A stretch of 64,000 bases of DNA, taken from positions 1 to 64,000 of the forward strand of contig FUZS01000009.1 in assembly GCA_900167215.1 (NCBI GenBank), written 5' to 3'. Source of the DNA: [Eubacterium] yurii. GTDB taxonomy: Bacteria; Bacillota; Clostridia; Peptostreptococcales; Filifactoraceae. The notes under the pieces were generated by a model. It was given only the letters and a program-made list of their open reading frames with translations, was not told the origin of the DNA and searched no databases. The position numbers and the translations under genes were made by a program. Positions 57,133 to 64,000 of the stretch are shown here, in pieces (the stretch's first letter is position 1; each line of letters opens with the position of its first letter).

Positions 57133-57594
57133 ATGTCAAAAAAGATTGAGCAAATTACCGAAGAACTTGTGCTTAAGGTCTTACCTAAGGAATATGAGAT
57201 GGTGGATGTTGAATATGTAAAAGAAGCCGGTGAGATGTATTTGAGGATACTGATTGACAAGGATAGCGGTATGACAATAGATGACTGTGTGAAGCTAAGC
57301 GGTATAATAGGCGACGAGATAGATAAAAAAGACTATATTAAAGATGCATACAATCTTGAAATTTCTTCTCCGGGACTGGATAGGACATTAAAAAAAGACA
57401 GGGATTTTATCAGAGAAAAGGGAAAAGATGTTGAAGTTAAACTATTTAAGAAAGATGAAAAATACGGCAAGGAATTTATAGCAATTCTTGATGGTTTAGA
57501 CGAAGAAGGGAATGTAGTTTTTATAATTGACGAAGATGTAGTGAGTTTTGATAAAAAAGAAATAGCTAAGATAAATTTATATTTAGAGTTTTAA
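57133..57594 (+). CDS. rimP: Ribosome maturation factor RimP
   Basis: 153 residues from ATG 57133, with AGGAGG about ten bases upstream; a longer in-frame start at 57085 adds a non-homologous stretch. The N-terminal KH-like domain has VDVEYVKEAGEMYLRILIDK and the conserved ISSPGLDRTLKKDRDF near residue 80; an SH3-like domain closes it. It aids 30S maturation, and nusA follows 24 bases later, the near-universal order. Confidence 0.96.
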   Translation: MSKKIEQITEELVLKVLPKEYEMVDVEYVKEAGEMYLRILIDKDSGMTIDDCVKLSGIIGDEIDKKDYIKDAYNLEISSPGLDRTLKKDRDFIREKGKDVEVKLFKKDEKYGKEFIAILDGLDEEGNVVFIIDEDVVSFDKKEIAKINLYLEF

Positions 57595-57618
57595 GAGGAA
57601 TAAGGAGGAAGACAAAAG

Positions 57619-58698
57619 ATGAATACAGAGTTTATAAGAGCTCTTGATCAGTTGGAAAAACAAAAGGGAATAAAAAAAGAAATATTACTTGATGCTATAA
57701 ACCAAGCTATATTAAATGCATATAAGAAGAATTACGGCAGCAATGCTGAAGTTGAAGTTAGCATAGACACTAAAAAAGGTGATATCAAAATTATCAATCC
57801 TATAACTATAGTGGATGATGACAAAGTGGATATACTTGATAACGAAATGACTGTTGAATATGCAAATCAATTTTTCGGGAAACAGTACAAAGAGGGAGAT
57901 ATTGTAAGGGAAGAGGTAACTCCAAAAGATTTCGGCAGAATAGCTACTCAAGCGGCAAGACAAATAGTGGTACAAAAGATAAAGGAAGCGGAAAAAGATA
58001 TTCAATATACTGAGTTTAAGAAGAAGGAAACTGAAATAATAACGGGTATGGTTTCCAGAATAGCCAAAAATACCGTGTATGCAGATATCAGTATATTGGG
58101 AGAAAATGATATAATGATAACTGCCGAGGGAGTATTGCCAAACGGTGAGCAGATGTCCGGCGATACTTATGAGCTTGGACAAAATATGAAATTTTATATA
58201 TTGGAAGTGAAAAGGACTAATAATAAGACTCAAATAGTCTTGTCGAGATCTCATCCTGGGCTTGTAAAAAGATTGTTCGAAATGGAAGTACCGGAAATTT
58301 TTGACGGGACGGTGGAGATAATTTCCATTTCAAGAGAAGCAGGTTCAAGGACTAAGATGGCAGTCAAAACAAATATGCAAGACGTTGACCCTATAGGAGC
58401 CTGTGTAGGAACAAGAGGGCAAAGAGTCAAGAATATAACTGATGAGATAAACGGAGAAAAAATAGACATAATAGAATATAATGATGACCTGGCAGAATAT
58501 ATTACAGCCTCATTGTCACCTGCAAAGGTAGTTTCAGTAGAAATAGATGAGGAAGAAAAAGTTGCTAAGGTGATTGTGCCTGATGACAAATTATCCCTTG
58601 CCATAGGAAAAGAGGGGCAAAACGCAAGGCTTGCAGCTAAACTGACTAACTGGAAGATAGATATAAAATGTGAATCAGAAATGTTGGGACAAGTATAA
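57619..58698 (+). CDS. nusA: Transcription factor NusA
   Basis: 359 residues, the Firmicute length without the C-terminal acidic repeats. N-terminal RNAP-binding domain (1-125), S1 domain (about 133-200; TGMVSRIAKNTVYADI), KH1 (about 230-280; GACVGTRGQRVKNI) and KH2 (about 300-345; LAIGKEGQNARLAAKL). It promotes pausing and intrinsic termination, and may act on its own leader hairpin. AGGAGG precedes ATG. Confidence 0.97.
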   Translation: MNTEFIRALDQLEKQKGIKKEILLDAINQAILNAYKKNYGSNAEVEVSIDTKKGDIKIINPITIVDDDKVDILDNEMTVEYANQFFGKQYKEGDIVREEVTPKDFGRIATQAARQIVVQKIKEAEKDIQYTEFKKKETEIITGMVSRIAKNTVYADISILGENDIMITAEGVLPNGEQMSGDTYELGQNMKFYILEVKRTNNKTQIVLSRSHPGLVKRLFEMEVPEIFDGTVEIISISREAGSRTKMAVKTNMQDVDPIGACVGTRGQRVKNITDEINGEKIDIIEYNDDLAEYITASLSPAKVVSVEIDEEEKVAKVIVPDDKLSLAIGKEGQNARLAAKLTNWKIDIKCESEMLGQV

Positions 58699-58712
58699 GG
58701 TGGATTATTGCT

Positions 58713-58982
58713 ATGAAGACAAAGAAAATCCCACTTAGAAAATGTATAGTTTGTCAAAATCAGTTTGATAAGAAACAGCTCATAAGAGTGGTCAAGAACA
58801 AGGAAGATGAGATATTTATAGATAAGACATTCAAAGCAGGCGGTCGTGGTGCCTATGTATGCAACAGCAAGGACTGTATAGAAAAACTCAAAAAGACTAA
58901 AGCGCTTGATAGGACTTTCAAATGCAAGGTGGATGTCAAGATATATGATGATATATTATCGGAGATAGAAAAAAGTGAATAA
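58713..58982 (+). CDS. rnpM: RNase P modulator RnpM (YlxR)
   Basis: 89 residues. PLRKCIVCQ at the N-terminus and GRGAYVC with a second Cys (KDC) give the YlxR core that binds RNase P RNA and slows its activity. Operon position between nusA and ylxQ is the standard one. It overlaps ylxQ by eight bases. Confidence 0.92.
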   Translation: MKTKKIPLRKCIVCQNQFDKKQLIRVVKNKEDEIFIDKTFKAGGRGAYVCNSKDCIEKLKKTKALDRTFKCKVDVKIYDDILSEIEKSE

Positions 58983-59316
58983 GAAGAAGATATCAGCACT
59001 TTTAGGCTTTGCCATGAAAAGCAGAAAATTGGTATATGGAGAGCAGAACACATTAAATGCGATAAAGTCAAATAAAGCAAAGATTGTATTTATTGCAAGT
59101 GATATATCAGATAATACAAGGAAGAGACTTGTAGACAAGTCAAACTACAGAGATATCCCAACCATTGATACGTTTGACAGGTATGAATTGGGTGGGATAA
59201 TTGGAAAAGAATTTGCCGGCTGTTTGGCCGTAACTGATAAAAATTTTTTTGAAGGAATAATTAAATATATTGGAGGCGAAAATATTGGAAAAGAAGAGAG
59301 TTTACACAATAGCTGA
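58975..59316 (+). CDS. ylxQ: L7Ae-family RNA-binding protein YlxQ
   Basis: 113 residues, GTG start inside the end of rnpM. The L7Ae fold shows [20 protein letters not shown] and [17 protein letters not shown]. It probably binds kink-turn RNA; its role is not defined. The last 32 bases overlap infB, whose ribosome binding site lies in it. Confidence 0.9.
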   Translation: MNKKKISALLGFAMKSRKLVYGEQNTLNAIKSNKAKIVFIASDISDNTRKRLVDKSNYRDIPTIDTFDRYELGGIIGKEFAGCLAVTDKNFFEGIIKYIGGENIGKEESLHNS

Positions 59317-61507
59317 AGAATTGGGTATACCAAGTAAAGAACTGATAGCAAAACTCGAAGAACTTGACATCAAGGTGTCCAGCCATATGAGTACTCTTAC
59401 CATTGAAGAGGCTGATATAATAGTGGAGATGTTAAGAGAGGAAAGCAAGCCTAAGACAAAGCCGAAGGAAGAAGCTAAAAAAGAAGAAAAACATAAAGAA
59501 ACTGAAGAAATAAGCTCTAAAGAAGAAAAACATCAACATACTCTTAAAAATGAAAAAGTTGAGACTAAACAAGATTCTGCTGAAGAAAAAGCTAAGGAAA
59601 AGATAGAAGAAACAGCTGAAGATAAAGGCGAAAAAGTAGGACATAAAGATAAAAAATCTAAAAAAGATAAAAAAGACAAACACAAGCAAAATGTAATAAT
59701 AAATGCTGAGTCAAAAAAAATGGATACAAAAGAAAGCAAGGAAGAAAAAAGCGACAGTGATGACGGAATAATCCAACTTGACAATACGGTTGTTGTAGGG
59801 GAATTTGCAAATTTAATAAAAGTCCCAGCAACTCAGGTTATAATGAGCCTTATGAAGATGGGAATAATGGCAAACATCAATCAAAATATCAAGTTTGAAA
59901 CGGCTGAAAAAATTGCTTATGAACATGATATATTGGTAGAGTTAAAACCTCAAGAAGAAGAAACTGAAGATATAATAATAGAAAACGATCAAGAAGAAGA
60001 CTTGAGTCCAAGACCTCCTATAGTTACGGTAATGGGTCACGTTGACCACGGTAAGACATCATTGCTTGATGCCATAAGAAATACTAAGGTGACTGACAGA
60101 GAAGCAGGCGGTATAACTCAACATATAGGTGCCTCAGAAGTCTATGTAAATGGGAAGAAAGTCGTATTTCTTGATACTCCCGGTCATGAGGCATTTACTC
60201 AGATGAGATTAAGAGGTGCTCAGGTAACTGATATGGCTATATTGGTCGTTGCAGCAGACGACGGCATAATGCCTCAAACAGTAGAGGCAATATCACATGC
60301 AAAGGCAGCTAATATACCGATTATAGTGGCTATAAACAAGATAGACAAGCCAACTGCAAATATAGAAAGAGTAAGACAGGAGCTTTCAAACAACGGGCTT
60401 TTGGTAGAAGAATGGGGCGGTTCTATAGTAGATGTACCTGTTTCTGCTAAAAAAGGCGAGAATATAGATAAATTACTTGAAATGATACTGATAGTTGCCG
60501 AACTGGAAGAACTTAAGGCTAATCCAAACAGACCGGCTGTAGGTACGGTAATAGAGTCAAATCTGGACAAGGGAAGAGGAGCAGTCGCTACAGTAATCGT
60601 TTCAAACGGTACTCTTAAGGTAGGGGATCCTGTAATAGCCGGAACTGCTTATGGAAAGATAAGAGCCTTGTTCAACGACAAGGGTCAAAGAGTGAAAAAG
60701 GCGACTCCTTCAACACCTGTTGAGATACTTGGACTTAATGAAGTACCACTTGCAGGAGATCAGTTTGTCGTAATGCCAAGTGAAAAGGCTGCAAGGGCAA
60801 TCGGGGAAAAGAGACGTGAAAAACAAAGAGACGAGCAGATGAAAGCAAGCTCTAAGATTACTCTTGAAGACTTGTTCGACAAGATGCAAGAGGGAGAAGT
60901 TAAAGAGCTAAATATGGTCTTAAAAGCTGACGTTCAAGGTTCGGTTGAGGCGATAAGACAGTCTGTCGAAAAGATTTCAAATGAGGAAGTACAATTAAAA
61001 GTAATTCACTCCGGAGTTGGAGCTGTAACAGATTCAGACATAATGCTTGCCTCAGCTTCAAATGCTATAGTTATAGGATTCAACGTAAGACCTGCTGCAA
61101 GTGCAGCTGCCATGGCTGAACGTGAACAAGTAGACCTAAGAACATATAGAATAATATATGAACTTATTGAAGACATAGAAAAAGCCATGAAGGGTATGTT
61201 GGAGCCTGAATATAAGGAAGTTGTCATAGGACAGGCACAAGTCAGAGAGCTATTCAAGGTATCAGGTCTTGGTACTATTGCCGGTTCTTATGTAACTGAC
61301 GGAAAGGTAAGCAGAAATGCTAAGGCAAGACTTGTCAGAAACGGTATAGTAATATATGACGGGGCTATATCTTCCGTTAGAAGATTCAAAGATGACGTAA
61401 AAGAAGTAAATCGTGGTTATGAATGCGGTATAATGCTTGAGAATTTTAACGACATCAAGGAAGAAGATATTATAGAAATATATGAAATGCAAGAAATAGA
61501 AAGATAA
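59285..61507 (+). CDS. infB: Translation initiation factor IF-2
   Basis: 740 residues from a TTG at 59285, chosen because GGAGG (59272-59276) is eight bases before it; another TTG at 59270 overlaps that site. The N-terminus has [20 protein letters not shown], then about 110 residues rich in Lys and Glu, as in many low-GC IF-2. The GTPase has [12 protein letters not shown] (about 252), DTPGHE and NKID. Domains II-IV follow. It brings fMet-tRNA to the 30S subunit. Confidence 0.96.
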   Translation: MEKKRVYTIAEELGIPSKELIAKLEELDIKVSSHMSTLTIEEADIIVEMLREESKPKTKPKEEAKKEEKHKETEEISSKEEKHQHTLKNEKVETKQDSAEEKAKEKIEETAEDKGEKVGHKDKKSKKDKKDKHKQNVIINAESKKMDTKESKEEKSDSDDGIIQLDNTVVVGEFANLIKVPATQVIMSLMKMGIMANINQNIKFETAEKIAYEHDILVELKPQEEETEDIIIENDQEEDLSPRPPIVTVMGHVDHGKTSLLDAIRNTKVTDREAGGITQHIGASEVYVNGKKVVFLDTPGHEAFTQMRLRGAQVTDMAILVVAADDGIMPQTVEAISHAKAANIPIIVAINKIDKPTANIERVRQELSNNGLLVEEWGGSIVDVPVSAKKGENIDKLLEMILIVAELEELKANPNRPAVGTVIESNLDKGRGAVATVIVSNGTLKVGDPVIAGTAYGKIRALFNDKGQRVKKATPSTPVEILGLNEVPLAGDQFVVMPSEKAARAIGEKRREKQRDEQMKASSKITLEDLFDKMQEGEVKELNMVLKADVQGSVEAIRQSVEKISNEEVQLKVIHSGVGAVTDSDIMLASASNAIVIGFNVRPAASAAAMAEREQVDLRTYRIIYELIEDIEKAMKGMLEPEYKEVVIGQAQVRELFKVSGLGTIAGSYVTDGKVSRNAKARLVRNGIVIYDGAISSVRRFKDDVKEVNRGYECGIMLENFNDIKEEDIIEIYEMQEIER

Positions 61508-61518
61508 CGAGGATACAG

Positions 61519-61914
61519 ATGAAATTTGAAAGAACTCAAAGAATAGGAGAGGAAATAAAAAAGACGATAACTAAGATGTTAATTGAGGGGCATATAAAAA
61601 ATACTGTGCTTCTCAATACGCATTCTTTGATATCTGTCGTTTCTGTCGACGTCGTAAGAGATCTCAAATACGCCTATGTATATATCAGTGTACTTGGTCA
61701 AGGTCAAGAAGAGATTATTGCTTCACTGCAAAAATCTGCAGGCTTTATCAGGAAGGAAGTTGGAAGATTTACAAAGCTGAGATATACTCCGGAGCTTATA
61801 TTTCTGGAAGACAATTCAATTAAAAACGGAGTTGAGATGATATCCAAGATAAATAAGATTGCTGAGGCTGAGCATAGGGAAGAGGTCTTAGAATCGGAAG
61901 ATGAGGATTTGTAA
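61519..61914 (+). CDS. rbfA: Ribosome-binding factor A
   Basis: 131 residues. KH-like fold with RTQRIGEEIKKTITKMLIEG at the start and VRDLKYAYVYISVLG; the usual end LRYTPELIFLEDNSIKNG is present. It is needed for 16S 5'-end processing and cold growth. It lies 11 bases after infB. Confidence 0.95.
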   Translation: MKFERTQRIGEEIKKTITKMLIEGHIKNTVLLNTHSLISVVSVDVVRDLKYAYVYISVLGQGQEEIIASLQKSAGFIRKEVGRFTKLRYTPELIFLEDNSIKNGVEMISKINKIAEAEHREEVLESEDEDL

Positions 61915-61916
61915 AA

Positions 61917-62882
61917 ATGAAAAATATAGTTGATTTTATTAAAAAAAACGACAACTTCATAGTGACAAGTCATGTAGCACCCGACGGAGATAATATAGGC
62001 TCAAGTATTGCAATGACACAATTTTTAGTAAACAATGGCAAAAAAGCCCATCATTTTTTGGATGATAAGATACCAAGCAGCCTTGCATTTATATCAGATA
62101 GAGTCAAAATCCACAAAAGTGAAGACTTTGATAAAATTAAGGATTTTGACAAATATACAGTGATAATACTAGACTGCGGAAACAAGAACAGGGTAAATGT
62201 AAAAGAAAGTATATTAAACAATGCTTTTCATACCATCTGTATAGACCATCACGAAAGCAATGACTTTTTTGCCGATATCAACTATGTTGATGATAAGGCT
62301 TCATCCACTTGTGAATTGGTGTATGATTTTGCAAAATTATATGATGAGACTAAGATAGATGAAGTTGTAGCCACAGCTTTATATACAGGACTTGCAACAG
62401 ATACCGGACATTTCAAGTTTGATTGCACTGCAGTAAGCTCATTTTACATGGCTGCCGACTTGTTGAAAAAAGGTGCAAAAAAGCAGGAAATGATAAAAAG
62501 TGTCTATCAAAGTGATGAGTATAATTACAAAAAACTTGAAGCTCATCTCATAGTTAACAATATGGAAAAGTTAGATGATATCTGTATTATGACCATGCCA
62601 AGCGACGTATTGAAAAAGTATAAAGTAGAGCTCAAAGATACTGAAAATATGGTAAATAATACTGTAAATATTAAGGGTGTGGAAGTTGGCTTATTGCTAA
62701 AGGAAAAGGAAGGAAACATTGTAAAAGGTTCACTTCGTTCTAAAGAAAGGGTAAATGTGGCAAAGATTGCACAGTGCTTTTCAGGTGGAGGACACGAGAG
62801 AGCAGCAGGATTTACAATGGAAAATACAGATTTGGCTAAGGCGAGGGTTGAAGTGCTTAATAAGATTAAAGAGTTTATGTAA
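61917..62882 (+). CDS. nrnA: DHH/DHHA1 phosphoesterase NrnA (oligoribonuclease / pAp phosphatase)
   Basis: 321 residues. DHH motif I SHVAPDGDNIGSS (18-30), motif II VIILDCGN, motif III IDHHESND (about 106) and the C-terminal DHHA1 GGGHERAAG. It degrades nanoRNAs and pAp; related GdpP-free forms also hydrolyse pApA. It starts two bases after the rbfA stop. NrnA in this operon place is common in Firmicutes. Confidence 0.93.
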   Translation: MKNIVDFIKKNDNFIVTSHVAPDGDNIGSSIAMTQFLVNNGKKAHHFLDDKIPSSLAFISDRVKIHKSEDFDKIKDFDKYTVIILDCGNKNRVNVKESILNNAFHTICIDHHESNDFFADINYVDDKASSTCELVYDFAKLYDETKIDEVVATALYTGLATDTGHFKFDCTAVSSFYMAADLLKKGAKKQEMIKSVYQSDEYNYKKLEAHLIVNNMEKLDDICIMTMPSDVLKKYKVELKDTENMVNNTVNIKGVEVGLLLKEKEGNIVKGSLRSKERVNVAKIAQCFSGGGHERAAGFTMENTDLAKARVEVLNKIKEFM

Positions 62883-62905
62883 GAGTATAAAAAGAGTAAA
62901 TTATA

Positions 62906-63781
62906 ATGAATGAGCAATTGAACGGCATAATAAATGTACTTAAACCAAGCGGTATGACCTCACATGACGTGGTGTACAAGATAAGAAAGAAATTTAACAT
63001 CCAAAAGGTTGGTCATACCGGAACCTTGGATCAAAATGTATCAGGAGTCTTGCCAATAGTTATAGGTAAGGCTACAAAACTGTCTCAGATCTTAACTGAC
63101 AAGGATAAATCCTACAGATGTATGATGACATTTGGCAAAAAAACAGACACATCTGACACATACGGTCAAATAATAAACGGCTTTGATAAGGTCATAGACT
63201 ATGATGACCTAAGATTAGTATGTGAGAAATTCATTGGTGTTATGGAGCAAACACCATCTATGTACAGCGCAATAAAGGTAAATGGGCGTAAATTGTACGA
63301 TATTGCAAGAAAAGGACAGACTATTGACAGCGTACCTATTAGAACAGTAGTTATTAATCAGTTCAAGATATTGAAGTATGAGAATAACAGCTTGACTTTT
63401 GATATTGACTGCTCCAAGGGAACCTATATACGCAGTGTGGTGGAAGATATAGCAGAAAAGCTTGGTGCTATATCATATATGAATATACTTATACGCACTA
63501 AATCAGGTCAATTTACCATAGATGACAGTGTCCCTATAGAAGATATAGAAGAAAAAGATATACTGCCAATAGATAAAATAGAGATAAAAGGTTCGAGAAA
63601 CATTGTATTAGATGAGTATCAATTAAAGAGATATAAAAATGGACTTAGAGTCACAAAGGAATATATAAGAAATTTTGTCGAAAGTGAAAAAAATATCTAC
63701 AAAATATATGATGAAGATAAAAATCTGATATCCATAGGAAATTTTGTAGATGACAAACTCAAAAATATGCTGATGATATAA
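62906..63781 (+). CDS. truB: tRNA pseudouridine-55 synthase TruB
   Basis: 291 residues. NVLKPSGMTSHDVVYKIRKK and the catalytic Asp 42 in HTGTLDQNVSGVLPI define TruB; KGTYIRSVVEDI is its conserved RNA-binding motif. A C-terminal PUA-like tail is short. It modifies U55 in the T loop of tRNA. A weak binding site precedes it. Confidence 0.96.
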   Translation: MNEQLNGIINVLKPSGMTSHDVVYKIRKKFNIQKVGHTGTLDQNVSGVLPIVIGKATKLSQILTDKDKSYRCMMTFGKKTDTSDTYGQIINGFDKVIDYDDLRLVCEKFIGVMEQTPSMYSAIKVNGRKLYDIARKGQTIDSVPIRTVVINQFKILKYENNSLTFDIDCSKGTYIRSVVEDIAEKLGAISYMNILIRTKSGQFTIDDSVPIEDIEEKDILPIDKIEIKGSRNIVLDEYQLKRYKNGLRVTKEYIRNFVESEKNIYKIYDEDKNLISIGNFVDDKLKNMLMI

Positions 63782-63893
63782 GAGTTATAGATTAATTTTT
63801 CAAGTGAACAGTAGCTAAGTCAAAGCTGATGTAATTTTTAAAGATAGGCTGGATTTTAATTGCTATCAGTCTTAGTTTAAAATGGTAAAAATA

Positions 63894-64000
63894 ATGAAGA
63901 TTTATGAAAATTTTGAAGTAGAAAAAAAATATAAAAGGTCGATAACTATAGGAGACTTTGACGGATTGCACAACGGTCACATGCCGCTTATAAAAAAGAC
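63894..64000 (+). CDS. ribF: Riboflavin kinase/FAD synthetase RibF, 5' end only
   Basis: Only the first 35 residues lie in the window. ITIGDFDGLHNGHMPLI matches the adenylyltransferase GxFDGxHxGH motif. It makes FMN and FAD from riboflavin and normally follows truB, as here. No good ribosome binding site is seen; the ATG is chosen by homology. Confidence 0.88.
   Translation, partial: MKIYENFEVEKKYKRSITIGDFDGLHNGHMPLIKK

Overview
The window is a low-GC, gene-dense bacterial chromosome segment. The base composition, Gram-positive style ribosome binding sites and gene content (AddAB, YacP, RnpM/YlxR, YlxQ, a CBS-type family II pyrophosphatase, a glmS ribozyme, an S-layer homology protein) point to an anaerobic Firmicute of the Clostridia/Tissierellia/Peptostreptococcaceae kind. 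Tyrosine phenol-lyase beside an amino-acid symporter suggests an amino-acid fermenter. I cannot name the species from sequence alone.

Layout. 1-5.1 kb is accessory: an IS30-family transposase cut by the window edge, a perfect 22-bp inverted repeat, a Cys-rich small protein, a SUMF1/FGE-fold protein, a nucleoside deaminase, an orphan small protein, and a probable toxin-antitoxin pair (MqsR-like toxin plus a zinc-ribbon/HTH/Panacea antitoxin) behind a promoter with a palindrome in its spacer. 5.5-8.5 kb carries an ADP-ribosylglycohydrolase and thyX-rlmB-yacP. 8.8-21.3 kb is housekeeping: obgE, addB-addA, lgt, rsmH, an FtsL-like protein and a ClC channel. 21.6-23.7 kb is an exported S-layer homology protein split by an apparent one-base frameshift. 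24.5-36.4 kb has rsmB, tmRNA (ssrA), an NADH oxidase, a membrane protein, a CBS/DRTGG pyrophosphatase, an ACT-domain protein with its PFL/DUF711 partner, bioY, yceD and rpmF (the last is short and easily missed). 36.5-49.1 kb has the glmS ribozyme and glmS, ychF, a YitT protein, aspS, an orphan Sfp-type PPTase, a YdbC/PC4 protein, a FliK-like protein, rluB, an iron alcohol dehydrogenase and asnS. 49.6-56.3 kb has a K+/H+ antiporter, a PadR/DUF2812 pair with repeated operator-like motifs, and the tyrosine uptake/lyase module. 56.7-64 kb is the conserved rimP-nusA-rnpM-ylxQ-infB-rbfA-nrnA-truB-ribF operon, with a terminator hairpin in its leader.

The strongest unexplained signal is in the intergenic DNA. 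Three families of short, AT-rich, palindromic-ended repeats recur: family 1 about 235 bp, family 2 about 130 bp, family 3 about 120 bp. They occupy many of the gaps longer than 300 bp, sit in both orientations, abut each other and insert into each other (family 1 inside family 2 at 23.8 kb; family 2 inside family 1 at 34.5 kb). Families 2 and 3 share end motifs (TACTAA...TTTAGTA). Family 1 is a nested hairpin whose ends read AAACTCAACTTT / AAAGTTGAGTTT and which carries a conserved TTGACA-17-TATTTA promoter-like block. They look like non-autonomous MITE-like elements or mobile RNA-structure modules.

All calls were made by reading sequence and translations; no database search was run.
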